Program-made: the position numbers and the translations under genes
Source: Gallionella sp.
GTDB taxonomy: Bacteria > Pseudomonadota > Gammaproteobacteria > Burkholderiales > Gallionellaceae
Direction of reading: 5' to 3'
DNA length: 57,383 bases
Assembly: GCA_028710565.1 (NCBI GenBank)
Contig: JAQTTV010000003.1
Span: 95,474 to 152,856 of the forward strand
Notes under the pieces: model-generated
Databases searched by the model: none
Told to the model about the DNA's origin: nothing
Seen by the model: the letters and a program-made list of their open reading frames with translations, nothing else
Shown here: one piece after another, positions 38,829 to 47,040 of the stretch
Layout: each line of letters begins with the position of its first letter
Position numbering within the stretch: position 1 is the stretch's first letter

Positions 38829-40148
38829 TTAACCCAATGTTTCCATACGCAATTTCACGACTTTCCCGTCCACAACCGCCAATGCTTCGATTTGAGCAAT
38901 CACGGCATTGATATTTTTTTCACGGGTTTGATGGGTCAGCAAAACTAAATCGGCTTGTTCCTCGCCTTCGCTGGGTTCTTTTTGGATCATCGCGTCGATG
39001 GAGACATTCGCTTCCGCAAGGATGCGGGTGATTTCGGCTAATACGCCTGATTTGTCTTGTACCCGCAAACGCAGGTAGTAGCTCGTCACCACTTCATCTA
39101 TCGATAGAATCGGCAGACCAACCAGTTGGTCTGCTTGGAAAGCCAAGTGAGGCACGCGATTTTCTTGCGCAGCGGTGTGCATACGCGATATATCCACCAA
39201 ATCGGCAATCACCGCGCTGGCAGTAGGTTCTGCACCCGCGCCTTTGCCATAATACAGTGTGGAACCGACCGCATCACCTTGTACCAACACCGCGTTCATC
39301 GCGCCTTCTACATTGGCAATCAGGCGTTTAGTCGGAATCAAGGTTGGATGCACACGCAGCTCTACACCCTCGGCGGTGCGCTTGGTAATGCCTAACAGCT
39401 TGATGCGATAACCTAATTGCTCGGCATATTCAATATCGGTCGCTTGTAAGGTCGAAATCCCCTCAATATGCGCCTTATCAAATTGCACAGGCATCCCAAA
39501 TGCCATGGATGCCAGCAACGTAATTTTATGCGCCGCATCCACCCCTTCCACGTCAAAAGTAGGATCCGCTTCGGCATAACCTAAGCGTTGCGCTTCTTTC
39601 AACACCGTTGCAAAACTCAGCCCTTTATCGCGCATTTCCGACAAAATAAAGTTGGTTGTGCCATTGATAATACCCGCAATCCATTCGATACGATTGGCAG
39701 CCAAGCCTTCACGCACGGCTTTGATAATGGGAATTCCACCCGCCACCGCCGCCTCAAATGCCACGATCACGCCTTTCGCTTGGGCAGCCGCAAAAATCTC
39801 GTTGCCATGCACTGCCAACAAAGCCTTGTTTGCTGTGACGACATGCTTGCCATGGGCAATCGCTGCCATGACCAAGTCCTTTGCCACGCCATAACCACCG
39901 ATGAGTTCAATCACAACATCGACTTCTGGATCTGCAACCACCGAAAATGCGTCATCTGTCATGCGACATGTACCACCCGTCACTTCTTGTATCAACGCTA
40001 AATTACGATCTGCCACAACACTAATGTGTATCGGACAACCCGCGCGACGGCTGATTTCTGCCGCATTGCGTTGCAACACCTTAAAAGTGCCGCCGCCGAC
40101 TGTGCCAATACCGAGGAGTCCTACATTGATGGTTTTGATGTTTATCAT
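38829..40148 (-). CDS. hom: homoserine dehydrogenase
   Basis: This enzyme reduces aspartate semialdehyde to homoserine with NAD(P)H for threonine and methionine synthesis. The 439-residue single-function form has the Rossmann motif GLLGIGTVGGGTFKVL, the catalytic region GIINGTTNFILSEM with GYAEADPTFDVEG, and a C-terminal ACT domain (SGVLAEITRILAEANVSID), which suggests feedback control by threonine. It follows the alaA-type gene by about 33 bp on the minus strand, an arrangement common in betaproteobacteria. thrC, often next, is not present here. Confidence 0.97.
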   Translation of the reverse strand: MINIKTINVGLLGIGTVGGGTFKVLQRNAAEISRRAGCPIHISVVADRNLALIQEVTGGTCRMTDDAFSVVADPEVDVVIELIGGYGVAKDLVMAAIAHGKHVVTANKALLAVHGNEIFAAAQAKGVIVAFEAAVAGGIPIIKAVREGLAANRIEWIAGIINGTTNFILSEMRDKGLSFATVLKEAQRLGYAEADPTFDVEGVDAAHKITLLASMAFGMPVQFDKAHIEGISTLQATDIEYAEQLGYRIKLLGITKRTAEGVELRVHPTLIPTKRLIANVEGAMNAVLVQGDAVGSTLYYGKGAGAEPTASAVIADLVDISRMHTAAQENRVPHLAFQADQLVGLPILSIDEVVTSYYLRLRVQDKSGVLAEITRILAEANVSIDAMIQKEPSEGEEQADLVLLTHQTREKNINAVIAQIEALAVVDGKVVKLRMETLG

Positions 40149-40181
40149 GATGAGTTGCTCTTTTGAGTGATGTGGTTAGTC

Positions 40182-41408
40182 TTACTTACTATGCTGCTTG
40201 CGGTAATTTTCCAAAAAATGAGCGATACGCCCTATCGCTTCGGTCAAATTATCAATATTGGGTAAAAACACCACGCGGAAATGATCGGGGGTCGGCCAGT
40301 TAAAACCGCTCCCTTGCACCACCAACACTTTTTCCGCTTCCAATAATTCCAAAATAAATTGTTGGTCATTTTCAATGGGATACATCTCCCTATCCAAACG
40401 CGGAAAGAGATACAGCCCCGCTTTGGGTTTGACGCAGGTGACACCTGGAATCGCGGTGAGTAATTGATAAGCCAAGTCGCGTTGACGACATAAACGCCCA
40501 TTGGGCGCGACCAAATCTTGGATACTTTGATAACCGCCCAAAGCCGTTTGAATGGCAAATTGTCCTGGCACATTGGAACACAAACGCATTGAGGCCAAAA
40601 TCGTCAGCCCGTTGATGTAATCCTGCGCATGACGCTTCTCACCCGATACCACCATCCAACCCGCACGATAACCGCACGCACGATAGTTTTTCGACAGTCC
40701 ATTCATCGTCACAAACAACACATCGTCCGCCAAGGAAGCCATGGAAGTATGTGTCGCGCCGTCGTACAACATTTTGTCGTAGATTTCGTCGGCGAAAATA
40801 ATCAACTGATGTTGACGCGCCAGCTCAATGATTTCCAATAACAACGCATCGGAATACAACGCGCCTGTCGGGTTATTGGGATTGATGACCACAATTGCCC
40901 GCGTATTCGGGGTGATTTTACGGCGCATATCCTCAATATCAGGCATCCATTCCGCTTGTTCATCGCAAATATAATGACGCGGCGTACCACCTGCCAATGT
41001 GACGGATGCCGTCCACAAAGGATAATCGGGCGCAGGCACCAGCACTTCATCGCCACTGTTGAGCAAGCCTTGCATCGCCATCACAATCAGCTCAGACGCA
41101 CCATTGCCGATGTAAATATCGTCCAGCGCAACCCCAGCAATTTTCTTGGCTTGGCAATAGTGCATGATGGCTTTGCGCGCCGCGAACATGCCTTTGGAAT
41201 CCGAATAGCCTGAAGAATTCGGCAAATTCAGAATCACATCTTGTTGAATTTCTTCGGGTGCTTCAAAGCCAAACGGCGCGAGATTGCCGATATTGAGCTT
41301 GATGATGCGCTGCCCTTCTTCTTCCATTTGCTTGGCGCGTTCCATGACGGGTCCGCGAATGTCATAACACACGTTACTCAGCTTGGTTGATTTTAATATC
41401 GGTCGCAC
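40182..41408 (-). CDS. alaA: alanine-type pyridoxal phosphate aminotransferase
   Basis: The 408-residue class I aminotransferase resembles E. coli AlaA, which makes alanine from pyruvate and glutamate. Family text includes SNVCYDIRGPVMERAK, LNIGNLAPFGFEAPEEI, PAPDYPLWTASV, VINPNNPTGALYS and the PLP-lysine region NGLSKNYRACGYRAGWM. The start codon is GTG at 41408 (GTGCGACCG), the only one that fits the family N-terminus, with an AGGAAA stretch upstream. It is followed by hom and probably shares a transcript with it. The exact amino donor is not proven by sequence. Confidence 0.92.
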   Translation of the reverse strand: MRPILKSTKLSNVCYDIRGPVMERAKQMEEEGQRIIKLNIGNLAPFGFEAPEEIQQDVILNLPNSSGYSDSKGMFAARKAIMHYCQAKKIAGVALDDIYIGNGASELIVMAMQGLLNSGDEVLVPAPDYPLWTASVTLAGGTPRHYICDEQAEWMPDIEDMRRKITPNTRAIVVINPNNPTGALYSDALLLEIIELARQHQLIIFADEIYDKMLYDGATHTSMASLADDVLFVTMNGLSKNYRACGYRAGWMVVSGEKRHAQDYINGLTILASMRLCSNVPGQFAIQTALGGYQSIQDLVAPNGRLCRQRDLAYQLLTAIPGVTCVKPKAGLYLFPRLDREMYPIENDQQFILELLEAEKVLVVQGSGFNWPTPDHFRVVFLPNIDNLTEAIGRIAHFLENYRKQHSK

Positions 41409-41499
41409 GTTGATTTACTCATTTCCTAGAATTTAAGCCTTGCGCAAGGAATGCGCGAAAGGGCGAGATTTTACCTGTGCAGACGCGGCGCGGCAAATC

Positions 41500-42084
41500 C
41501 TAGCGCGCTTTATTACTGTGCAGTTTTTGCATCGCATCTTCCATTTTGCCTTCCACCAGCAAATCCGCCACACGATGCGCGTCCCACAAAGCAGGCTCAA
41601 TAACCTCTAACTCCTCGCGGCGCGGGGCATGCAACACATAATTAGATACTTCGGCTCTATCCCCTGGATGACCGATACCAATACGCAACCGCCAAAAATC
41701 TTTGGTGCCCAGTTGAGCGATAATATCTTTCAGCCCGTTATGCCCGCCATGTCCGCCACCTGATTTGAGCTTCGCCACCCCAGGTGGCAAGTCCAATTCA
41801 TCGTGTACCACCAAAATCTGGGCGGGCGGAATTTTATAAAATTGCGCCACGGCGGCAACTGCTCGCCCACTCAAGTTCATAAAAGTTTGCGGCTTCAACA
41901 AAATCAACTCATGTTCATGCACCATACCACGCGCCGTCATCCCTTGGAATTTAGCTTCCATTCTGAAATTCAGCTTATGATCCTGCGCTAAGGTATCCAC
42001 CCACCAAAAGCCGACATTATGCCGAGTCGCTTCATATTCCCGCCCAGGATTGCCCAGACCCACTATTAACCGTATTGAATTCAT
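41500..42084 (-). CDS. pth: peptidyl-tRNA hydrolase
   Basis: Pth recycles peptidyl-tRNA dropped from ribosomes. The 194-residue protein has [20 protein letters not shown], with the catalytic histidine in RHN, then [26 protein letters not shown] and [12 protein letters not shown]. The ATG at 42084 gives the normal start; the longer frame upstream enters non-coding sequence near the tRNA. It lies just downstream of tRNA-Val, separated by a hairpin. Confidence 0.97.
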   Translation of the reverse strand: MNSIRLIVGLGNPGREYEATRHNVGFWWVDTLAQDHKLNFRMEAKFQGMTARGMVHEHELILLKPQTFMNLSGRAVAAVAQFYKIPPAQILVVHDELDLPPGVAKLKSGGGHGGHNGLKDIIAQLGTKDFWRLRIGIGHPGDRAEVSNYVLHAPRREELEVIEPALWDAHRVADLLVEGKMEDAMQKLHSNKAR

Positions 42085-42162
42085 ATTGATTGCATCGTAA
42101 AAATCAAGGATTTTGATACGATTATCGTATCCCAAAAACATCTTTTATCACTGGAAAATAAC

Positions 42163-42195
42163 AAAGGGTTACCGTCTGCACGATAACCCTTTTTT
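42163..42195. terminator. terminator between tRNA-Val and pth
   Basis: AAAGGGTTA (42163-42171) pairs with TAACCCTTT (42184-42192). The plus strand carries a T-run after it; the minus strand, on which the tRNA is transcribed, has a weaker T-rich tail. It lies 3' to the tRNA. Confidence 0.65.
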
Positions 42196-42199
42196 GAAT

Positions 42200-42274
42200 T
42201 GGTGGGCGATACTGGGTTCGAACCAGTGACCCCTGCCGTGTGAAGGCAGTGCTCTACCCCTGAGCTAACCGCCC
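42200..42274 (-). tRNA. tRNA-Val (anticodon CAC)
   Basis: The minus strand folds as a 75 nt cloverleaf. The acceptor stem is GGGCGGT with ATCGCCC, the D arm GCTCAGGGGTAGAGC, the anticodon stem CTGCC/GGCAG with loop TTCACAC (anticodon CAC), and the T arm CTGGTTCGAACCCAG. The CCA end is encoded (complement of 42200-42202). It reads GTG valine codons. Confidence 0.95.
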
Positions 42275-42345
42275 TTTTTTGAAGGCGCGGATTAAAACAT
42301 AAGCCACAGATTTGCGTCAATACGTTTATGCTGCGCCTCGAAAAA

Positions 42346-42729
42346 CTACCCTTGGTAAGAGGTGGCATCGGTGACCACGGCTTGATTCGCCGCAACCCAT
42401 GCTTCAATCCCGCCCGCCATCGAAATCACTTGGCTATAACCCAACCGTTGCAAATTCAATGTAGACAAGGCAGAGCGTCCACCCGAACGGCAGTACAGCA
42501 CGATTTTGCGATCTTTAGCCGCTAGTGCAGGATGATCGACGGTTTTAAATTCCAGTACGCCGCGTGGAATGTTTAACGCACCTGACAAATGCGCCACATC
42601 AAATTCACTGGGTTCCCGAATATCAATCAGTGTGACACCTTGTGCAATCACTTGCGCCGCTGTGGCAACATCAATTTCACTAATTTGGCTTTTGGCTTCT
42701 GCAACCAACTCATGCAAAGTCATGGACAT
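42346..42729 (-). CDS. rhodanese-like sulfurtransferase domain protein
   Basis: The 127-residue single-domain rhodanese has VTLIDIREPSEFDVAHLSGA, NIPRGVLEF and the active-site loop VLYCRSGGRSA, with the persulfide-forming cysteine followed by a CRSGGRS loop. GYSQVISMAGGIEAW closes the fold. It is probably cytosolic, moving sulfane sulfur from thiosulfate or a carrier. The ATG at 42729 follows GGAA. It is separated from the DUF3365 gene by a MITE-like element and probably has its own promoter. Confidence 0.93.
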   Translation of the reverse strand: MSMTLHELVAEAKSQISEIDVATAAQVIAQGVTLIDIREPSEFDVAHLSGALNIPRGVLEFKTVDHPALAAKDRKIVLYCRSGGRSALSTLNLQRLGYSQVISMAGGIEAWVAANQAVVTDATSYQG

Positions 42730-42750
42730 ATTTGATTCCTTTTATAAAAT

Positions 42751-42903
42751 TAAGGTGACACTGATTTATTCGTCATTCCGACGCATGGGTTAAGCAGGCA
42801 ATCTGCGAAGTAGATGCTCGCAAAGTCGGAATCCAGTCCGTTGATACAAAAGGATTTTTGCTTCTGCAAAAATAACAAAAACGAATAAATCAGCACCGCC
42901 TTA
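42751..42903. mobile_element. TA-bounded MITE-like element, copy 3
   Basis: This 153 bp element lies between TA at 42751-42752 and at 42902-42903. Its ends are AGGTGACACTGATTTATTCG and, inverted, AGGCGGTGCTGATTTATTCG. The interior carries the ATTCCGAC motif in the opposite orientation and a longer middle than copies 1 and 2. It lies upstream of the rhodanese gene rather than on a stop codon. A separate palindrome, ATTCCCGCCTTCGCGGGAATGACG, follows at about 42918. Confidence 0.78.
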
Positions 42904-42963
42904 AATCAACAAACTAGATTCCCGCCTTCGCGGGAATGACGTTTTTTTTTGAAGCATTTCCGA

Positions 42964-43536
42964 TTATAACGGGCGTTTCACGCTGACTGCGCCCCGAATT
43001 TGCCCCACGCTGTAGCCTGTGGCTTTATCGTTAGGATATTCAGTTTTTAACTTAGCTTTCATGCCATCGGAAATTTGTTCGCTCGTGCCGTGGCACGCCA
43101 CACACCCTTGTTGCAACGGAATCGCCTTCATAAAACGATAAAACTTACCTGCGGGTTCCTCGACGATTTCGGATACCACAAAACCGTCAGCTTTCTCGCC
43201 TTTGGCTAAACGCGCTTCAAAATCTTGCAGGGCTTTCTGCTCCCACGCATCAGGCGTTCCCAACATAGGATTGCGCACTTTCAAGCTGACGCGTGACACT
43301 TTCCAACCTGTTTGACGCGACACATCCCCTGCCAACTGCGGCGCAATTTCTTTACACACGCCCACCGCAGACTCATGTCCACCGTTGGCAATGGCTTGTT
43401 GATTGGCTGCGCCCAATTGTTTGAGAAATGGCATCACCACTGCTTGGGTTTCTGCTTGATATTTGCTGAGGTCTTCAGCTTGAACCGCCATGCTACTGGT
43501 CATGGCAATCAGGGAAAGTACAATTAGCTTTTTCAT
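42964..43536 (-). CDS. periplasmic DUF3365 protein with one c-type haem site
   Basis: The 190-residue product starts with a signal peptide (MKKLIVLSLIAMTSSMAVQA) and has the DUF3365 (Tll0287-like) sensor-type fold with a single CVACHGT haem-binding motif near residue 140 and the end GQIRGAVSVKRPL. Proteins of this kind are small periplasmic haem proteins thought to sense or carry electrons. A strong terminator lies just upstream, ending the DUF2892 gene, so it should have its own promoter. Confidence 0.88.
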   Translation of the reverse strand: MKKLIVLSLIAMTSSMAVQAEDLSKYQAETQAVVMPFLKQLGAANQQAIANGGHESAVGVCKEIAPQLAGDVSRQTGWKVSRVSLKVRNPMLGTPDAWEQKALQDFEARLAKGEKADGFVVSEIVEEPAGKFYRFMKAIPLQQGCVACHGTSEQISDGMKAKLKTEYPNDKATGYSVGQIRGAVSVKRPL

Positions 43537-43557
43537 ATTTGCGCTCGGTAGATTAAC

Positions 43558-43583
43558 AAAAAAACACCCGAAAAAATCGGGTG
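43558..43583 (-). terminator. intrinsic terminator after the DUF2892 gene
   Basis: On the minus strand CACCCGA pairs with TCGGGTG around a 5 nt loop of T and is followed by seven T (complement of 43558-43564). It is one of the clearest terminators in the window. Confidence 0.9.
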
Positions 43584-43632
43584 AAATTGGGAGGGAGAAT
43601 TTTAGTTATGCGAAAACAGTGGCATGCAAAGC

Positions 43633-43824
43633 TTACTTTTTCATTGGGCAGGTATTGATACCCAACAAAGTGTATGCAGGGCAAAAACCAAACAAGCCTG
43701 TCAACAAAGGCACCACGCCGATATAACCCCACACGGGCAACATACCCATGATGGTTGCGCCTACTAATGCCAATCCTGCAATGACCCGTAGTACGCGGTC
43801 AATCGTGCCTTCATTTGCTTTCAT
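43633..43824 (-). CDS. DUF2892 (YgaP-like) inner membrane protein
   Basis: The 63-residue protein matches the short DUF2892 family: NEGTIDRVLRVIAGLALVG, then WGYIGVVPLLTGLFGFCPAY and TLLGINTC. It has two membrane helices and conserved cysteines (FGFCPAY and NTCPMKK). The ATG at 43824 has AAGGAG 7 nt upstream; the open frame extends 16 codons more but without signals. Family members are often linked to rhodanese domains, and a rhodanese gene lies about 900 bp downstream. Confidence 0.9.
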   Translation of the reverse strand: MKANEGTIDRVLRVIAGLALVGATIMGMLPVWGYIGVVPLLTGLFGFCPAYTLLGINTCPMKK

Positions 43825-43933
43825 TTCAAACTCCTTGGGAAGATGTAAGGCTTGCAGATTAAAGCGTTGCAAGCACGCAGTCTGTGATAATCATCACAAA
43901 GCCAAAATAAACTTACACGGGCGGCATATCACT

Positions 43934-44049
43934 TAAGGAAGCGTTGATTTATTCGGTTTTGTAGTTTTTTGCTGGCGCAAAAATGCTTATTTATCAATGT
44001 ACTGGATTCCGACTTTCGTCGGAATGACGAATAAATCGGTGTCTCCTTA
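43934..44049. mobile_element. TA-bounded MITE-like element, copy 2
   Basis: This 116 bp element, nearly identical inside to copy 1 (6892-7007), lies between TA at 43934-43935 and at 44048-44049. Its ends are AGGAAGCGTTGATTTATTCG and, inverted, AGGAGACACCGATTTATTCG. The right-hand TA forms the first two bases of the TAA stop of the DUF2135 gene on the minus strand. Confidence 0.82.
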
Positions 44050-44823
44050 AAACATAAACGACTTCACCAAATTCAAATCCCCAATTCTGCGCAGAGGGAC
44101 GACAAAGTTTTGGCGTTTTTCCTTCGGCGTGTTTTCGTAGAAGATGAGCGTCACTTGGGCGGTGATGATGGGTTGTTGGCGTTCGGATTCATCAAAGTTA
44201 TAGCCACTGCTGCTGCTGAAGTTTCCCCAGTAGTTAACGTAGACATGGTACGCGCCGTGCGGGGTGCCATAGACGGTAAACATTTCGGGGCCTGGGCCAT
44301 CGACACTATCGACATCCAAACCGCCCCCACCATTTAAAATCGGGCTTGACCAAGTGACGTGTTGCCCGTCGGGGGTGATGACGTGCAGGTCAATTTCGGT
44401 GTCGGGCGCGTCCCATGAGCAAATGATGCGCAGTTGCGGAGACAGGCGGCTGGGATTGGCTTCGTAATACTGCACGCGCTTGCTATTGTTACCGCTGCGG
44501 ACTTCGATGTTTTGCGAGCCGCTGCCCAAGGTGTAGCCACGAGTGAAATTTCCCGCTTTATCGGCGTAAAGCCGCATGGGATTGCCGTTGACAATCAGGG
44601 TGCGCACGGGCTGTTTGTCGTTGACTTTGCCTTGTATCATGGTGCGCCCGCCTTGTCTACCGCGGTAAATGGGCGGCGCGGGATAGTTGACTTGAGGGCT
44701 ATCCTTGTCATTTAACATGCCAAAATAGCTCCACCCTCCGCGCGGAGAATCTAAGGTGATAGGCGGTTCTGCTGCCGCTGCGATCAGCGGGAAGAGCAAA
44801 CAAATCAAGGCATAAGGTTTCAT
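44047..44823 (-). CDS. DUF2135 secreted protein, second YfaP-like paralogue
   Basis: The 258-residue product has a signal peptide (ALICLLFPLIAAAAEPP) and the DUF2135 domain: SWDAPDTEIDLHVITPDG, then DVDSVDGPGPEMFTVYG and GAYHVYVNYWG. The N-terminal PRGGWSYFG and IEVRSGNNSKRVQYYEANP match the yfaP product at 46255. It is separated from the yfa operon by a DUF29 gene and a cassette-like patch, so it looks like an old tandem duplicate. The stop TAA is formed at the boundary of MITE-like copy 2. Its function is unknown, presumably periplasmic with the Yfa proteins. Confidence 0.87.
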   Translation of the reverse strand: MKPYALICLLFPLIAAAAEPPITLDSPRGGWSYFGMLNDKDSPQVNYPAPPIYRGRQGGRTMIQGKVNDKQPVRTLIVNGNPMRLYADKAGNFTRGYTLGSGSQNIEVRSGNNSKRVQYYEANPSRLSPQLRIICSWDAPDTEIDLHVITPDGQHVTWSSPILNGGGGLDVDSVDGPGPEMFTVYGTPHGAYHVYVNYWGNFSSSSGYNFDESERQQPIITAQVTLIFYENTPKEKRQNFVVPLRRIGDLNLVKSFMF

Positions 44824-44914
44824 GGTTCGCTAAATGGATGAACGAGGGGCGGGTGTATGATGCGTGTTGCTACGGCGGAGAATCGTGGATAAAGGCGAAA
44901 CGCCGCCGCGTGCG

Positions 44915-45358
44915 TTATGCCTGCTGCTCGGTTGGAAACCAATCGTCTTTCAACACGTCGCTCATATCCCAAGGGCAAGCTTGTGGAAAATCCAGCAACC
45001 CCGTTTCACTTTCAGCCTGAGCTTTGGCTTTTTCCCAGATATAAACCAGCCAATCCTGATCTGAAAAATGCGGTTTCAGGCTAGGCGATTCTTTCAACGC
45101 GTGCGCAACTTCCAAACGCTGAAGGCGTATCGTGCCCTGCCAACTTCTACCCCGATATGCAGGTTGATATTGCCACTTCAGCAAATGCGCCAATAACACC
45201 GCCATACGGCTGGCCAATTCCCGTTGTTCGCTTTTACCCACGTCCGCCACCTCATCCGCAATATGTTCCAAATCCAGTTGGTCGAATTTACCCATACGAA
45301 TCAACGCAGATTGCTCATTCGCCCACGCCACGATGTCAGCTTGGTATGCCGTTACCAT
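44915..45358 (-). CDS. DUF29 family protein
   Basis: The 147-residue protein fits DUF29: YQADIVAWANEQSALIRMGK, DLEHIADEVADVGKSEQREL, RMAVLLAHLLKWQYQP and RSWQGTIRLQR. It is all-alpha and cytosolic, of unknown function, found widely in cyanobacteria and proteobacteria in mobile or toxin-like settings. The ATG at 45358 lies 11 bp after the 56-residue ORF. The following 91 bp to the DUF2135 gene contain a GGCGGCG-TTT-CGCC hairpin. Confidence 0.88.
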   Translation of the reverse strand: MVTAYQADIVAWANEQSALIRMGKFDQLDLEHIADEVADVGKSEQRELASRMAVLLAHLLKWQYQPAYRGRSWQGTIRLQRLEVAHALKESPSLKPHFSDQDWLVYIWEKAKAQAESETGLLDFPQACPWDMSDVLKDDWFPTEQQA

Positions 45359-45369
45359 GATTTACCCCC

Positions 45370-45540
45370 CTATTTACACGTTTGATTCAGAATCAATTGA
45401 ACCTGACCCCAATGATTAAGATCACCAAGCCCTGATTTGTCCATCGCAGCATCTGCGAGATGACCGAACCACATAAACGACACATAAGCACTAACTGGTA
45501 GTACTAAGAAAATGTGGCTGAGTGATTTGGCTTTGGACAT
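45370..45540 (-). CDS. 56-residue small protein in a cassette-like position
   Basis: This short frame begins with ATG (MSKAKSLSHIFLVLPVSA), has a hydrophobic segment near 9-27 (with YVSFMWFG) and ends TAG at 45370. It starts 5 bp after the CTTAACGTTAGAG junction motif and may be a small membrane peptide. No family is recognised. The position after an attC-like site and before DUF29, with no overlap, supports it as a real gene, but only moderately. Confidence 0.45.
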   Translation of the reverse strand: MSKAKSLSHIFLVLPVSAYVSFMWFGHLADAAMDKSGLGDLNHWGQVQLILNQTCK

Positions 45541-45545
45541 AATAC

Positions 45546-45606
45546 CTCTAACGTTAAGTGAGGGGCACTGCGCTTGCGCGACGTCCCTCTTGAATGATGG
45601 GTGAGC
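45546..45606 (-). other. attC-like integron recombination site
   Basis: Read on the minus strand, the 61 bp begin at the stop of the P-loop gene with GCTCACC (R''-like, 45600-45606) and end with GTTAGAG (R'-like, 45546-45552). Between them GAGGGAC and GTGCCCCTC form an imperfect stem with unpaired bases, closed inside by GCGC-AA-GCGC. Position, length and box order match attC sites of gene cassettes; the boxes each depart by one base from the consensus. No integrase gene is in the window. Confidence 0.5.
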
Positions 45607-46017
45607 CTAAATGCCCGCCTGTTGCATGAGAGATACGGCAGTGGCTGCATTTGTAGCACCTTGATTATTTGCGACCCGCGTTTGGGCAAAAAAGTGAATA
45701 CTGTATGCGGCAGATAAAGAATTTACCCAACCAACAGTCATTCCTCTCGTGCGACAAGCACAAAAAATGATGTCGCACTTTGCCGCAGAAAAAGCAGGAA
45801 GGCTTTGCTCTAGCCGTGAATATGGGTCACCCTGACTTTCAATGCCCACCACCAAACCTTTTACGCCACGCATGATGACCGCAATATCTTTTGTGCCGCT
45901 ATGGAGTGTGTGGATGGTGGCTGATGGATATTTGGTTTGAAGTGCCTGAAACAGGCGAATCAAGGTATCGGACTTGCCGCAATTTCCTGACCCCTGTAAT
46001 GCGAAAAGATGTGGCAT
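45607..46017 (-). CDS. small P-loop-like protein, cassette-like
   Basis: The 136-residue product has a Walker A-like loop GSGNCGKSDT at residues 9-18 and a hydrophobic strand with CDIIFCACRTRG near 85 that could be the Walker B region. It may bind a nucleotide; no family can be named. The ATG at 46017 follows AAAAGGAAGACCAC, a good ribosome-binding site. The upstream junction is GTTGGGC (R' consensus) and the downstream one is the attC-like site at the stop codon, so the gene has the borders of an integron cassette. Confidence 0.6.
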   Translation of the reverse strand: MPHLFALQGSGNCGKSDTLIRLFQALQTKYPSATIHTLHSGTKDIAVIMRGVKGLVVGIESQGDPYSRLEQSLPAFSAAKCDIIFCACRTRGMTVGWVNSLSAAYSIHFFAQTRVANNQGATNAATAVSLMQQAGI

Positions 46018-46036
46018 GTGGTCTTCCTTTTGTTAG

Positions 46037-46068
46037 GCCCAACGTTAAATAGACACCAGAGAAGGTGT
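46037..46068 (-). other. cassette-junction-like motif with hairpin
   Basis: On the minus strand ACACC-TTCTCT-GGTGT is followed by CTATTTAACGTTGGGC, ending in a perfect R' box GTTGGGC (46037-46043). The stem occupies the L''/L' positions. The gap to yfaP (46069-46254) also contains a TTCCGC-GCGA hairpin with TCGC-GCGGAA near 46158-46192 and no gene. Confidence 0.4.
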
Positions 46069-46254
46069 ATAAACTGGAAATTATTCCATAGTGCATTGTT
46101 TATATTGGGGTGTAAAACAATTACGCCCCCCAATTTTCCGACAAAAGCACCACCCTAAAATTTCCGCTTGCGACTGAATCGCGGGCGGAATTAGACGCTT
46201 TATTTCGTTCTGTCGCAAGCCGCACTACCACCATTGCCAAGCCCACCTCGCCTT

Positions 46255-47013
46255 TCACGGGTAGCTAAACGATTTAATCAAGGTTAATTCCCCAGGGTTG
46301 CGTAGGGGGGCTTGGAAGGTTTGGCGTTTTTCGGACAAGGTGCCTTCTTGGGAAACAATGGTCACTTGCACGAGGGTGACGTGTGCGTCTTGCATATCGC
46401 CGCCGCCGAAGTAGTTGACGAAAACGTGGTACACGCCAGTCGGGGGACTGGGGTTGGCGTAGATTTCAGGGCCGTAGCCCGTGGTCACATCGACATCCAA
46501 CGCCCCGCCATTTTCAGCCACGCGGTTGCCGTAAAAAACGTGCGCGCCGTCAGGCGAAACCACGTGTAAATCCAAGTCGGTGCTGTCGCTGTCCCACGAC
46601 AAAATCACGCGTAGGCGTGCGGGGGCTTTGTCGGGATTGCGGTCGTAGAATTGCACGCGCTGGACTTGTTTGCCGTCCGCGCTGCGAATTTCCACATTGT
46701 TTGATCCTGAACCGAAGCTGTAGGGGCGGGAGAAATTGCCATTTTCATCCACGGAAATGGGCATAGGCGCGCCGTTGACGATCAGTTTGGCGGGGCGTTT
46801 TTTGGGATGACGGGCGATGTGTCCCCGAATCAACGCCATGTCGCTATGTCCTGCGGTATTCACCGACGCAGCGGGATAGTTCACTTCCTGCCGAAACCCC
46901 GCCGCCGTACCCGCACTGTCGCGCCACCCCCCACGCGGCAGCTCCAAAGTCGCCTCCGCGTAAACGTGGCTGGATAGGGTTAATAAACATAGCCATTTCA
47001 AAGTGTTTAACAT
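46255..47013 (-). CDS. yfaP: DUF2135 secreted protein YfaP
   Basis: The 252-residue product has a signal peptide (LKWLCLLTLSSHVYAEA) and DUF2135 motifs: SWDSDSTDLDLHVVSPDG, DVDVTTGYGPEIYANP and GVYHVFVNYFGGG. It is the last gene of the operon order yfaA-yfaT-yfaS-yfaQ-yfaP, as in E. coli, and is paralogous to the gene at 44047. The calcium-dependent look of the Asp-rich strands suggests a surface or periplasmic beta-domain; the function is unknown. A micro-repeat block separates it from yfaQ, so co-transcription may be reduced. Confidence 0.9.
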   Translation of the reverse strand: MLNTLKWLCLLTLSSHVYAEATLELPRGGWRDSAGTAAGFRQEVNYPAASVNTAGHSDMALIRGHIARHPKKRPAKLIVNGAPMPISVDENGNFSRPYSFGSGSNNVEIRSADGKQVQRVQFYDRNPDKAPARLRVILSWDSDSTDLDLHVVSPDGAHVFYGNRVAENGGALDVDVTTGYGPEIYANPSPPTGVYHVFVNYFGGGDMQDAHVTLVQVTIVSQEGTLSEKRQTFQAPLRNPGELTLIKSFSYP

Positions 47014-47040
47014 GATTGAGTTGCTCCTTGAATAAGTATT

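Noticed and set aside
42928..42960. GAATGACG palindrome near the DUF3365 gene as a separate terminator
   Set aside because: It is a common dispersed GGGAATGACG-type palindrome; the T-run is short and its placement does not distinguish a terminator from a repeat.
46158..46192. TTCCGC hairpin upstream of the P-loop ORF as the left half of an attC site
   Set aside because: It is a strong symmetrical hairpin without box spacing or bulges, and no partner for the GTTGGGC box was found next to it.
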